Shown here piece after piece: positions 46,188-54,699 of a stretch of 64,000 bases of DNA (positions are counted from its first letter, which is position 1; every line of letters begins with the position of its first letter). Source of the DNA: Hyphomicrobiales bacterium (GTDB lineage: Bacteria; Pseudomonadota; Alphaproteobacteria; Rhizobiales; Beijerinckiaceae). The stretch covers positions 62,001 through 126,000 of the forward strand of contig JAGWTA010000001.1 of NCBI GenBank assembly GCA_028869185.1, in the 5' to 3' direction. The notes under the pieces are model-generated. The model was not told where the DNA came from, searched no databases, and worked only from the letters and a program-made list of their open reading frames with translations. A program made the translations under genes and the position numbers.

Positions 46188-46216
46188 ACGCCCCGCAGAA
46201 ATGCGGGGCGTTTTTT
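46188..46216 (+). terminator. Rho-independent terminator of pckA
   Basis: ACGCCCCGCA-GAAA-TGCGGGGCGT followed by TTTTT, 25 bp after the stop codon. A strong, textbook terminator. Confidence 0.92.
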
Positions 46217-46226
46217 ATGCGCCAAA

Positions 46227-46357
46227 CCGTCATTGCGAGGAGCAAAGCGACGAAGCAATCGATCGCGTTAATTAAACAGTGAAGGCGCGCCCTATTCGCC
46301 CACATCTGCAACGCAACGGGATGAATTGCTTCGCTGCGCTGCGCTGGCAATGACGGC
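46227..46357. repeat. REP-like dispersed repeat, copy 2 (pckA-hemW gap)
   Basis: Begins CCGTCATTGCGAGGAGCAAA and ends GGCAATGACGG, with GAAGCAATCG and AATTGCTTCGC as further paired parts. It is longer than the copy at 24714 because the centre has diverged. It lies between convergent genes, the usual place for such elements. Confidence 0.75.
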
Positions 46358-46365
46358 GCTGTGGG

Positions 46366-47535
46366 TCACGCCGCCAGATCGGCCACCACGGAATCCAGCA
46401 CCGGAAAACCTTCTGCGCTGACGCGCAGGCGTCCATCGCGCGTATATTCGACCAACCCGTCGGCGATCAATTCCGCAACGCGCGAGGTGGCGAGCGGCTT
46501 GCCCGTGAGAAGCTGGAACCGGCCGGGATCGATGCCCTCGGTCAGACGCAGGCCCATGAGCAGAAATTCGTCGCCCTGCTCCTCGATCGAGAGCTGTTCT
46601 TCCTCGACAAGGCCGTGGCCTTCCGTTTCCACGCAGGTTAGCCACATTTCGGGGTGGCGTTCGGTCGCCTGCGCCGTGCGTCCGCCGCGATTCATGACAC
46701 GCCCATGCGCGCCAGGGCCCACGCCGACATATTCGCCGTAGCGCCAGTAAACCAGATTGTGGCGGCTCTCTGCGCCCGGCCGCGCATGATTGGAAATCTC
46801 GTAAGCGGGCATGCCGGCGCCGGTCATGATTTCCTGCGTCGCTTCCCAGAGGTCGCGCTGCAAGTCCATCGAGGGCAGCTTCAGCTTTCCGGCGCGCTCC
46901 AGACGCTCGAACATCGTGTCGGGCTCGATGGTGAGCTGATAGAGCGACATATGTTCGGGCGCATGCGTCAGCGCTTCGGCCAGTTCCTTGCGCCATTGTG
47001 AGACGCTTTGGCCAGGGCGTGCATAAATGAGGTCGAACGAGGCGCGGTCGAAAATCGACACGGCTGTTGCGAGCGCCGCGAGCGCCTCCTCGCGATTATG
47101 CAGGCGCCCCAGCGCACGCAGATCGGCGTCGTTCAACGCCTGCACGCCGAGCGAGACGCGATTGACGCCGGCGGCCTTGTAGCCGCGGAACCGTCCGGCC
47201 TCGACGCTCGAAGGATTGGCTTCCAGCGTGATTTCGGCGTTCGGCGCCATTTTCCAGCGGCGGGCGATGGCGTTCAATATGGCGCCGACCGTCTCGGGCT
47301 TCATCAGCGAAGGCGTGCCGCCGCCAAAAAACACCGAATCCACCGTGCGCCCCGGCGTCAGCTTGGCGCGATGGGCGATTTCGGCCTCGAAAGCCTCGAC
47401 ATAGCGCTCTTCGTCCACGGGACTGCGCCGGACGTGACTGTTGAAATCGCAATAGGGGCATTTCGACAGACAGAACGGCCAATGCACATAGACGCCGAAG
47501 CCTGGATCGATTCGCGGCGGTTGGGAGAAAGCCAT
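46366..47535 (-). CDS. hemW: Radical SAM haem chaperone HemW
   Basis: A 389-residue radical SAM protein. The cluster motif is CLSKCPYC with VYVHWPF just before, and FFGGGTPSLM follows. The C-terminal HemN-like domain (GLRLTEGIDPGRF) is present. HemW resembles coproporphyrinogen III dehydrogenase but lacks the HemN N-terminal part and is now seen as a haem-transfer protein. In many alphaproteobacteria it follows rdgB; here it is about 32 kb away from rdgB. Confidence 0.93.
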   Translation of the reverse strand: MAFSQPPRIDPGFGVYVHWPFCLSKCPYCDFNSHVRRSPVDEERYVEAFEAEIAHRAKLTPGRTVDSVFFGGGTPSLMKPETVGAILNAIARRWKMAPNAEITLEANPSSVEAGRFRGYKAAGVNRVSLGVQALNDADLRALGRLHNREEALAALATAVSIFDRASFDLIYARPGQSVSQWRKELAEALTHAPEHMSLYQLTIEPDTMFERLERAGKLKLPSMDLQRDLWEATQEIMTGAGMPAYEISNHARPGAESRHNLVYWRYGEYVGVGPGAHGRVMNRGGRTAQATERHPEMWLTCVETEGHGLVEEEQLSIEEQGDEFLLMGLRLTEGIDPGRFQLLTGKPLATSRVAELIADGLVEYTRDGRLRVSAEGFPVLDSVVADLAA

Positions 47536-47770
47536 CCCGCCTTATTGCACGGGCCGGGCCAGCGGCAAATGTCCCGAAATGGCACAGCGCCCTTTGCAAA
47601 AGCAGAGGCTGCGCTGGGAAATAAATCTCATTGTCGCGCGCAGCGCTGTTTCCCATGTCGCGGGACGGGCGCCGCAAATCGCCTCTGCATAAAGGGGCTG
47701 AGCCGCTTGCGCTTGGCGGACTGAACCGCCAAAGTCTGCGCCCATTTTGTTCAGTTGCGGAATTGCGCAG

Positions 47771-48889
47771 ATGAAAGTCACGCTGGAACGGGCGGCCCTT
47801 TTGAAATCGTTGGGCCATGTGCATCGCGTCGTGGAGCGCCGCACCACCATTCCGATTCTCTCCAACGTGCTCATGCGCGCGGACGGCCGTTCGCTGCTGT
47901 TGAAAGCGACCGACCTCGATCTGGAAGTGACGGAAACCTCGCCCGCCGATGTCGGCATGGGCGGAGCAACGACGCTGCCGGCCCACACGCTCTACGAGAT
48001 CGTCCGCAAACTGCCCGATGGCGCGCAGGTCTCCCTCGACGCCGGCGCGGATGGCGGCCAGATGCTCATCAAGTCGGGCCGCTCGCGCTTCACGCTGCAA
48101 TGCCTGCCCGAAAGCGATTTCCCCGACATATCGGCAGGCGAGATGACGCATAAGTTCACGCTGCCGGCCGGCGATCTCAAGAAGCTGATCGAGAAAACGC
48201 AATTTGCGATCTCGAACGAAGAGACGCGCTATTATCTCAACGGCATTTTCATGCACACGGCGGAAGTCGACAAACGCGTCATGCTGCGCGCCGTCGCGAC
48301 GGACGGCCATCGCCTCGCGCGCGTTGAAATTCCCGCGCCCGATGGCGCCAAGGGCATGCCGGGCGCGATCATCCCGCGCAAGGCGGTCGCCGAAGTGCTC
48401 AAGCTGATCGAAGACACCGACAAGGATGTCGCAATCGAATTTTCCGCCAACAAGGCGCGCTTCAATTTCGGCGACGTGGTGCTGACGACGAAACTGATCG
48501 ATGGAACCTTCCCCGATTACGCGCGCGTCATTCCCGCCAACAACGACAAGCGTCTGACGGTCGAGCGCGGCGATTTCCAGCGCGCGGTCGATCGCGTTTC
48601 CACCATTTCCTCGGAGCGTGGCCGCGCGGTCAAACTTGCTCTGGGCGAGGGCAAGCTCGTTCTGTCGGTGACCAATCCGGATGCTGGCACTGCGATCGAG
48701 GAGCTGGAAGTCGATTACGATTCCGCGCCGCTCGATATCGGCTTCAATGCGCGTTATCTGCTCGACATTGCTCAGCAGCTCGACAGCGACACGGCGCTGT
48801 TCCGCCTTGCGGACGCAGGCGCGCCGACGATTATTCAGGACCGCGACGGAGCCGCAGCGCTCTACGTTCTCATGCCGATGCGCGTGTGA
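47771..48889 (+). CDS. dnaN: DNA polymerase III beta subunit (sliding clamp)
   Basis: A 372-residue sliding clamp of three repeated domains, beginning MKVTLERAALLKSLGHVHRVVERR and ending YVLMPMRV. RTTIPILSNV, ATDGHRLA in the second domain and DGTFPDYARVIP in the third are conserved landmarks. Neither dnaA nor recF is adjacent. A hairpin without a T-run follows at 48908-48929. Start and length are standard. Confidence 0.97.
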   Translation: MKVTLERAALLKSLGHVHRVVERRTTIPILSNVLMRADGRSLLLKATDLDLEVTETSPADVGMGGATTLPAHTLYEIVRKLPDGAQVSLDAGADGGQMLIKSGRSRFTLQCLPESDFPDISAGEMTHKFTLPAGDLKKLIEKTQFAISNEETRYYLNGIFMHTAEVDKRVMLRAVATDGHRLARVEIPAPDGAKGMPGAIIPRKAVAEVLKLIEDTDKDVAIEFSANKARFNFGDVVLTTKLIDGTFPDYARVIPANNDKRLTVERGDFQRAVDRVSTISSERGRAVKLALGEGKLVLSVTNPDAGTAIEELEVDYDSAPLDIGFNARYLLDIAQQLDSDTALFRLADAGAPTIIQDRDGAAALYVLMPMRV

Positions 48890-48907
48890 GAAATTCCTGA
48901 AAATTCG

Positions 48908-48929
48908 GCGGCGACGTAAAAATCGCCGC
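48908..48929. terminator. Hairpin after dnaN (weak terminator candidate)
   Basis: A 7-bp stem GCGGCGA/TCGCCGC with an 8-base loop CGTAAAAA, 18 bp after dnaN. No T-run follows on the plus strand, so termination is doubtful. Confidence 0.3.
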
Positions 48930-49151
48930 ATTCCCGTTTCAGAATGTTGCTTGCGATCCCCAGAGGGATACGCGCATGCGCCATTGGCGCTCGATGCGCG
49001 TAAGAACCTTCGCATGCCGAGCGAGTGCGCCGCCCTGTGACAGCGGGCGCGCAGGTCGGCCATATCCGCCCGGCCATGCGGCGAACGGCGCGCTTTGCGC
49101 GCACGACAAGACAGGCGCGCAATGCGCCAAAACCGACCAAGAGGAAACATC

Positions 49152-50954
49152 ATGCGCCCACAATTGTTGGTCGCTTGCGTCAGCGCGTGCGCGCTGATGG
49201 CGGCGGCGCCATCCCGTGCAAACGACAATCTCGACAAAATGTCTCAAAATCCTGCGGATTGGGTGATGCAGGCAGGCAATTACGCCAATCATCGCTACAC
49301 ATCGCTCAAGCAGATCGATGTGTCGAACGCCCACACGCTGCAGCCCAAATGGACCTTTTCGACCGGCGTGCTGCGCGGTCACGAGGGCGGGCCGCTCATC
49401 ATCGGCGACGTGATGTATGTGCACACGCCATTCCCCAACAACGTGTTTGCGCTCGATCTCAACGACAACGGCAAGATTCTCTGGAAATACGAACCCAAGC
49501 AGGATCCGTCCGTCATTCCCGTGATGTGTTGCGACACGGTCAATCGCGGCCTTGCCTATGACGATGGCAAACTGTTCCTGTATCAGGCCGACACAACGCT
49601 TGTCGCGCTGGACGCCAAGACGGGCAAGCCTGTCTGGAGCGTGAAGAATGGCGACCCGACCAAGGGCGAAACCGGCACCGCCGCGCCGCTTGTCGTGAAG
49701 GACAAGGTGCTCGTCGGCAATTCTGGCGGCGAATTTGGCGTGCGCGGAACGTTGACCGCCTATTCGACCAAGGATGGCAAGCTCGTGTGGCGCGCCTATG
49801 CGACCGGGCCGGACAAGGACATGCTGATCGATCCGGAAAAGACGACCAGTCTCGGCAAGCCGGTGGGTGCGGATTCGAGCCTGAAAACCTGGCAAGGCGA
49901 TCAATGGAAGATCGGCGGCGGCGCCGCGTGGGGATGGTTCTCCTACGACCCGCAGCTCAATCTGATCTATTACGGAACGAGCAATCCCTCGACCTGGAAT
50001 CCCAAACAGCGGCCCGGCGACAATCGCTGGTCAACCGCGATTATCGCGCGCGACGCCGACACGGGGGTGGCGCGCTGGGTGTACCAGATGACGCCGCATG
50101 ACGAATGGGATTTCGACGGCGTGAACGAGATGATCCTCGCCGACCTGACGATCGACGGAAAGCCGCGCAAGACGCTCGTGCATTTCGACCGCAACGGCTT
50201 CGCCTATACGATGGATCGCGCGACCGGCGAGTTGCTGGTGGCGGCCAAATACGATCCTGCGGTCAATTGGGCGACCAGGATCGACATGGACAAGAACTCC
50301 AAGACCTACGGCCGGCCCGAGGTGGTGAAGGAATATTCGACAGAGCATGGCGGCGAGGATGTGAACACCAAAGGCATCTGCCCGGCCGCGCTCGGCACGA
50401 AAGACCAGCAACCGGCGGCTTACGATCCGCAATCGCAATTGTTCTTCGTGCCGACCAATCACGTCTGCATGGATTACGAGCCGTATAAAGTCGCCTATAC
50501 GGCGGGCCAGCCCTATGTCGGCGCAACGCTATCGATGTATCCGCCCAAAGGCGACAGCCACATGGGCAATTTCATCGCGTGGGATGCGCGCACCGGCAAG
50601 ATCGTCTGGTCGAATCCAGAACTCTTCTCGGTCTGGTCCGGCGCGCTGGCCACAGGCGGCGGCGTGGTCTTTTACGGAACGCTGGAAGGCTATCTGAAAG
50701 CGGTGGACGCCAAGACGGGCAAGGAGCTCTACAAATTCAAGACGCCCTCCGGCATCATCGGCAACGTCACGTCCTACGAGCACAAGGGCAAGCAATATAT
50801 CGCAGTGCTTTCGGGCGTCGGCGGATGGGCTGGCATCGGTCTTGCGGCGGGCCTGACGAAACCGACCGATGGACTGGGCGCAGTCGGTGGCTATGCCGCG
50901 CTTGCGCAATATACAGCGCTCGGCGGCCAGTTGACCGTGTTCGGCCTGCCATGA
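49152..50954 (+). CDS. xoxF: Lanthanide-dependent methanol dehydrogenase XoxF (PQQ enzyme)
   Basis: A 600-residue periplasmic quinoprotein alcohol dehydrogenase. It has a signal peptide (cleavage after SRA, residue 23) and eight-bladed propeller repeats. C126-C127 (VMCCDT) is the vicinal disulfide over PQQ; E194 (GGEFGVRG), N278 and D320/D322 (EWDFDG) form the metal site. D322 replaces the Ala found in calcium-dependent MxaF and marks the lanthanide-type XoxF. ATG 49152 follows GAGGAAAC. The partner cytochrome xoxG and xoxJ are not adjacent, so this copy is an orphan in the window. A bidirectional terminator separates it from the convergent receptor gene. Confidence 0.93.
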   Translation: MRPQLLVACVSACALMAAAPSRANDNLDKMSQNPADWVMQAGNYANHRYTSLKQIDVSNAHTLQPKWTFSTGVLRGHEGGPLIIGDVMYVHTPFPNNVFALDLNDNGKILWKYEPKQDPSVIPVMCCDTVNRGLAYDDGKLFLYQADTTLVALDAKTGKPVWSVKNGDPTKGETGTAAPLVVKDKVLVGNSGGEFGVRGTLTAYSTKDGKLVWRAYATGPDKDMLIDPEKTTSLGKPVGADSSLKTWQGDQWKIGGGAAWGWFSYDPQLNLIYYGTSNPSTWNPKQRPGDNRWSTAIIARDADTGVARWVYQMTPHDEWDFDGVNEMILADLTIDGKPRKTLVHFDRNGFAYTMDRATGELLVAAKYDPAVNWATRIDMDKNSKTYGRPEVVKEYSTEHGGEDVNTKGICPAALGTKDQQPAAYDPQSQLFFVPTNHVCMDYEPYKVAYTAGQPYVGATLSMYPPKGDSHMGNFIAWDARTGKIVWSNPELFSVWSGALATGGGVVFYGTLEGYLKAVDAKTGKELYKFKTPSGIIGNVTSYEHKGKQYIAVLSGVGGWAGIGLAAGLTKPTDGLGAVGGYAALAQYTALGGQLTVFGLP

Positions 50955-50960
50955 AAAATC

Positions 50961-50994
50961 AAATCGCGCGCCGCACCGATGCGGCGCGCGATTT
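50961..50994. terminator. Bidirectional terminator between xoxF and the BtuB-like gene
   Basis: A near-perfect palindrome, AAATCGCGCGCCGCA around CCGA, lies between the convergent stops and ends in ATTTC on one side and AAAT on the other. It would serve both genes. Confidence 0.75.
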
Positions 50995-51000
50995 CTTGCT

Positions 51001-53007
51001 TCAGAATCCCATCTTCATCCCGACATAGGCGGCGCGGCCCGGCGACATGAAGCCGACCGGGTTTTGATAGCGCGCGTTGAGAATATTCTCGACGCGCGCC
51101 GTCACCGTCACGCCCGGCGCAAAATCATAGGCGCCAGCGAGATTGACCAGCGTATAGCCCGGCGCCTTGAGGCGCGGGATCGTGTAAAAGCGGTCCGCGT
51201 CGATCCAGCCGCTGACATTCACGATAGAGCCGTGCAGCGTCAGCCTGTCGGTCGGTTTCCATGTCGCCTGCAGGCTCGCCTTGCGACGCGGCCGGCGCAA
51301 AAGATCGGCCTGCGGCGTGCCCTCCGCCACAATGCGCGCAATCTCGGCCGGCCAATTGGAGATCGGACTGGCGTCGCGCGCGATCGTGTACGTGTAGTCG
51401 GCGCGCAGCGAGAAGCTTTCGCTGATCTTCAGGCTTGCGAACGCCTCGAAACCATAGGTCTTGGCCGAACCGATATTGCCGAGCGAGGATATGAACGTCG
51501 TCGGGTCATACGTGGCCTGAATGAGATTGTGGATTCGGTTGTTGAAATAGGCGACGCCGAACCGCGCCTTGTCTTCGAACAGCGGCTGCTCGAAACCGAT
51601 GTCGAAACCGCGGCTTGTTTCCGGCCGCAAGGCGGGGTTGGCATAATAGAAAAACGATGGATAGCTCACAAAGAGCTGGTTAAGCGTCGGCGCCTTGAAC
51701 CCGGTCCCGTAACTCGCTTTCAAGATCGTTCCGGTGACAGGCAGTTGGAATGAGGGCGCAATGCGATAGGTTGCGCGCCCGCCAAAGGCGCCGTTCTTGT
51801 CGTAACGCGCATTGGCGGCGAGCGAGACATAATCGCCGAATTGTCCGAGATATTCGACATAGGCCGCGCTATTGTTCACGCCCGCGCGCGTGTCGGCCTG
51901 AGAAGGATCGAGCATCGGGATATGGATCGTGTCGCGTTGCGTCTCGACTCCGGCAATAACCTTGTGGCCGGGCATGATCGCAAATTCGTTGCGCCAATCG
52001 AATTTGACGCGCTCGCCGATATTCTGGTTCGGCGGATTGTAGCCTGAGCGCGTTACGGCGTTTTCGATCAGCGTGTCGTCGCGCATGATCGACGCGCTCG
52101 CCGTGCTGATCCAGCGGCCATCCATCAGTCGCGCGGCAAGTTCCCCGCGCAGCGCCGTCTGGCTGTCGCGCTGCATGCTTTGCCAGTCGCCCGGGCGCGG
52201 CGGCAGGAACAGCCACCACGGAGCGTAATCGTCCCCCGTGAAACGCAGATGTGAATCCACATGCCGCGCAATCACGCGCGCCGAAAAGACATCGTTGATC
52301 TGCGCGCCGACATTGCCGGAAAACATCCAGTTTTCATAGGCGTTGCCATGCGCAATCTGACCGGGTTGCAGCAGTGTCGCTGGCGTGACTGGCTGGTCGG
52401 CGACTTTGACGTGCGCGATGTTGAACGCATAATCGACGCGCTCGTGCGCGCCGCGCACGTTCAGCGCCTCGCGGAAAGTGCCGAACGATCCGCCTTCGCC
52501 CATGAAGGAAACCTTCGGTTTGCCTTCGCCGCGTTTCGTCGTGATCGAAATCACGCCGCCGATGGCGTCCGAGCCGTAGAGGCCGCTTTGCGGGCCGCGC
52601 AAAATCTCGATGCGCTCGATGTCTGCGGTTTGCAGCGTGCCGAAATCGAAGGCGTTGTTGGGCGTCGAGGGATCGGAGACGTCGATCCCGTCGATCAGCA
52701 CCTTCACATGATTGGCGTTTGTCCCGCGAAGAAATACTGAGGTCTGCCCGCCGACGCCGCCTGCCTGAACGACATTCAGCCCGGGCACGGTCTGCAGCAC
52801 GCTGGGCACGCTGCGCCGCTGCGAAGCCTCGATGTCCTTGTCGGTCAGCACAGTTACGGAACTGCCTGTCTTGTCCCGAGGCGTTGGCGTGGCGTTGGCG
52901 GAAATGGTGATTTCATCGAGCATCGCGGCAGGTTGCGGACCGGCGGCGGCGGAGACAGCGAAAAACGAAACGCCGCACAAGGCGGCGGCGAAAGAGCGGG
53001 AAGACAT
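51001..53007 (-). CDS. btuB: TonB-dependent receptor, BtuB-like (cobalamin uptake)
   Basis: A 668-residue outer-membrane receptor. A signal peptide (about 22 residues) is followed by a TonB box region (DEITISANATP), a plug domain (SVPSVLQTVPGLNVVQAGGVGGQTSVFLRG, in part; IERIEILRGPQSGLYGSDAIGGVI) and a 22-strand barrel ending in an aromatic residue (GMKMGF). The leader carries a cobalamin riboswitch, which is the main argument for vitamin B12 or a corrinoid as ligand. No btuCDF genes are in the window. It converges with xoxF. Confidence 0.88.
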   Translation of the reverse strand: MSSRSFAAALCGVSFFAVSAAAGPQPAAMLDEITISANATPTPRDKTGSSVTVLTDKDIEASQRRSVPSVLQTVPGLNVVQAGGVGGQTSVFLRGTNANHVKVLIDGIDVSDPSTPNNAFDFGTLQTADIERIEILRGPQSGLYGSDAIGGVISITTKRGEGKPKVSFMGEGGSFGTFREALNVRGAHERVDYAFNIAHVKVADQPVTPATLLQPGQIAHGNAYENWMFSGNVGAQINDVFSARVIARHVDSHLRFTGDDYAPWWLFLPPRPGDWQSMQRDSQTALRGELAARLMDGRWISTASASIMRDDTLIENAVTRSGYNPPNQNIGERVKFDWRNEFAIMPGHKVIAGVETQRDTIHIPMLDPSQADTRAGVNNSAAYVEYLGQFGDYVSLAANARYDKNGAFGGRATYRIAPSFQLPVTGTILKASYGTGFKAPTLNQLFVSYPSFFYYANPALRPETSRGFDIGFEQPLFEDKARFGVAYFNNRIHNLIQATYDPTTFISSLGNIGSAKTYGFEAFASLKISESFSLRADYTYTIARDASPISNWPAEIARIVAEGTPQADLLRRPRRKASLQATWKPTDRLTLHGSIVNVSGWIDADRFYTIPRLKAPGYTLVNLAGAYDFAPGVTVTARVENILNARYQNPVGFMSPGRAAYVGMKMGF

Positions 53008-53112
53008 TGCAGGCCTCGCAGCAACGAAACGTCACTGCGACCGGCCGCGCTCCGCAAATGGAGTTTGGCCCTTCGACACACCCCGGTCGAAGCCATCGCG
53101 CGTGACTGCGAT

Positions 53113-53277
53113 TGACGGCAGGTCTCCTGGCTTGCGGGTTGTCGCCGGAGATCCGCCTTCCCGGCTTGCGCCAGTGGCATTGTGGATCTCGGCTCGCCGC
53201 TTACAGTTGCGGGGGCAGCCGCGGCTTTGAGGTTTCCCCCGCACCGCATTCCCAATTGAGCCCTTGCGGGCGCCGTC
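53113..53277 (-). ncRNA. Cobalamin (AdoCbl-type) riboswitch
   Basis: On the minus strand the conserved parts follow in order: GGGAATGCGGTG, the B12 box GCTGCCCCCGCAACTGTAAG, GCCACTGG, GCCGGGAAGGC and GCCAGGAGACCTGCC. A closing stem GACGGC/GCCGTC joins 53271-53276 to 53114-53119. The element ends about 105 bp before the receptor start, leaving room for an expression platform. Binding of the cofactor would switch off uptake. Confidence 0.93.
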
Positions 53278-53370
53278 GGGCGTGTGGATAGGCGGGTAGG
53301 GCGTGCGAGTCAATGCAGCCTGCCAGCAAGCGGCAGCGGTCCAGGCGCGCGCCGTCCTTGGCCTTTCGCG

Positions 53371-53730
53371 CTAGATTTCAAGTTCCACGACACCCTTGGC
53401 GTGTCGCGGCGGCTTGCCCGGCGCGATCAACACAGCATCGCCCCGCCAGGTGCAGTTTTCCGCGCCGCGATGGGTCGCCAGAAAGCCGCGCGCGGCGCGG
53501 CTCATGCGCCGCCGTTTGTCCGGCGTGATCGCAATCATCGCCTCGTCAAGCGTCGGACGCGCCTTCACTTCAACAAAACACAGGGTGGAGCCGCGCTGTG
53601 CGATCACGTCGATCTCGCCGCCCTGTGCGCGATAGCGCGTCGCCAGAATGCGGTAGAGCTTTGCACGCAGCCACCAGGCGGCGATGGTCTCCGCCCGCAT
53701 GCCGTAAATGTAGGAATGCGCGCGGCTCAT
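53371..53730 (-). CDS. yraN: YraN family protein (UPF0102, nuclease-like fold)
   Basis: A 119-residue protein with the restriction-endonuclease-like core of UPF0102: AAWWLRAKLYRILATRYRAQGGEID in part, then CFVEVKARP. The EIDVI...VEVKAR arrangement is the typical PD-(D/E)xK pattern. The function is not established. It overlaps rsmI by 4 bp, a widely conserved linkage of rsmI, yraN and the LppC-type lipoprotein. ATG 53730 gives the short normal N-terminus. Confidence 0.88.
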   Translation of the reverse strand: MSRAHSYIYGMRAETIAAWWLRAKLYRILATRYRAQGGEIDVIAQRGSTLCFVEVKARPTLDEAMIAITPDKRRRMSRAARGFLATHRGAENCTWRGDAVLIAPGKPPRHAKGVVELEI

Positions 53731-54605
53731 TTGCCGCCAAGGCGCAGCGCGCGCGCATAGACCTCGCGGCGCGGCAGGCCTGTCTCGCCCGCGACTATCG
53801 CCGCCGCGTCCTTCACGGAATGTGTCTGCATCGTCGCCAGCAAGCGCGCATCGAGCGTCGCTTCGTCGGCCTCTTCTGGTTGCGGCGGCGCGATGAGAAG
53901 CACCATTTCGCCGCGCGTTTCCTCGCCTTGCGCATAAAGCGCGGCAAGATCCGAAAGGCGCCCGCGCCGCGTCGTCTCGAATTTCTTGGTGAGTTCGCGC
54001 GCGGTCGCAGCTGGCCGGTCGCCGAGGGCAGCGATACAATCGGCGAGCGTTTCGGCGATGCGTCGCGGCGATTCATAAAACACCAGCGTGCCGGGCGTCA
54101 TGCGCAACTCCGCAAGCCGCGCTCGCCGCGCCGCCGATTTCGGCGGCAGAAATCCCGCAAAGAAAAACGCATCGGTCGGCAGGCCCGCCACAACCAGCCC
54201 CGCCAGCAGCGCAGAAGCGCCGGGCGCAGCATAAACGGCCGCGCCGGCCGCCAGCGCGTCCCCGACAAGCTTGTATCCGGGATCGGAGACAAGCGGCGTG
54301 CCTGCGTCAGACGTCAGCGCCAAAGCCTCGCCCGCCGCCAGGCGCGCCAGAATCTTCGGCCGCATCTCGGCCGCGTTGTGCTCGTGATAGGCGATCAGCG
54401 TCGCGCTGATGGCGAAATGGTCCATCAATGTGCGGGCGACGCGTGTGTCCTCGCACAAAACGGCGTCGGCGCCGGCCAGAATATCGAGCGCGCGCAAGGT
54501 AATGTCGCGAAGATTGCCGATGGGCGTCGCCACCACATGCAGGCCGGCGGGCGGCGCGGGGGCGGCGAAAACCGCGCCCTCGAGGGAGAATGTGCGCCTG
54601 TTCAT
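53727..54605 (-). CDS. rsmI: 16S rRNA 2'-O-ribose C1402 methyltransferase
   Basis: A 292-residue SAM-dependent methyltransferase of the tetrapyrrole-methylase fold. LHVVATPIGNLRDITLRAL near the N-terminus, CEDTRVARTL, SDAGTPLVSDPGYKLV, and FYESPRRIAETL are all family signatures. It modifies C1402 at the ribosomal P site. It is divergent from the LpoA-like gene, with 94 bp between. Confidence 0.95.
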   Translation of the reverse strand: MNRRTFSLEGAVFAAPAPPAGLHVVATPIGNLRDITLRALDILAGADAVLCEDTRVARTLMDHFAISATLIAYHEHNAAEMRPKILARLAAGEALALTSDAGTPLVSDPGYKLVGDALAAGAAVYAAPGASALLAGLVVAGLPTDAFFFAGFLPPKSAARRARLAELRMTPGTLVFYESPRRIAETLADCIAALGDRPAATARELTKKFETTRRGRLSDLAALYAQGEETRGEMVLLIAPPQPEEADEATLDARLLATMQTHSVKDAAAIVAGETGLPRREVYARALRLGGK

Positions 54606-54615
54606 CGTGTCGTTC

Positions 54616-54668
54616 GTTAACTCTAAATGGTTAACGCCTGTTAGTTTCCGCGTGAATCGGTCTATAAT
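54616..54668 (+). promoter_or_regulatory. Promoter region of the LpoA-like gene with paired GTTAAC boxes
   Basis: A perfect TATAAT (-10) lies at 54663-54668. Two GTTAAC hexamers sit upstream at 54616 and 54630, 14 bp apart. The TTAAC core resembles CtrA half-sites, but the spacing (N10) is not the canonical N7. The -35 element is weak. Confidence 0.45.
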
Positions 54669-54699
54669 CGCGGAAAACTCGACGGCTGTGGAGGCTCGG

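Noticed and set aside
47096-49237. A 713-codon minus-strand frame through dnaN and into hemW
   Set aside because: It lies opposite dnaN and in the wrong frame of hemW; the translation is low-complexity and basic or acidic by composition. A shadow frame.
49152-50954. MxaF (calcium-dependent methanol dehydrogenase) as the identity of the PQQ enzyme
   Set aside because: The extra Asp in EWDFDG and the absence of mxaJ, mxaG and mxaI beside it fit XoxF, not MxaF.
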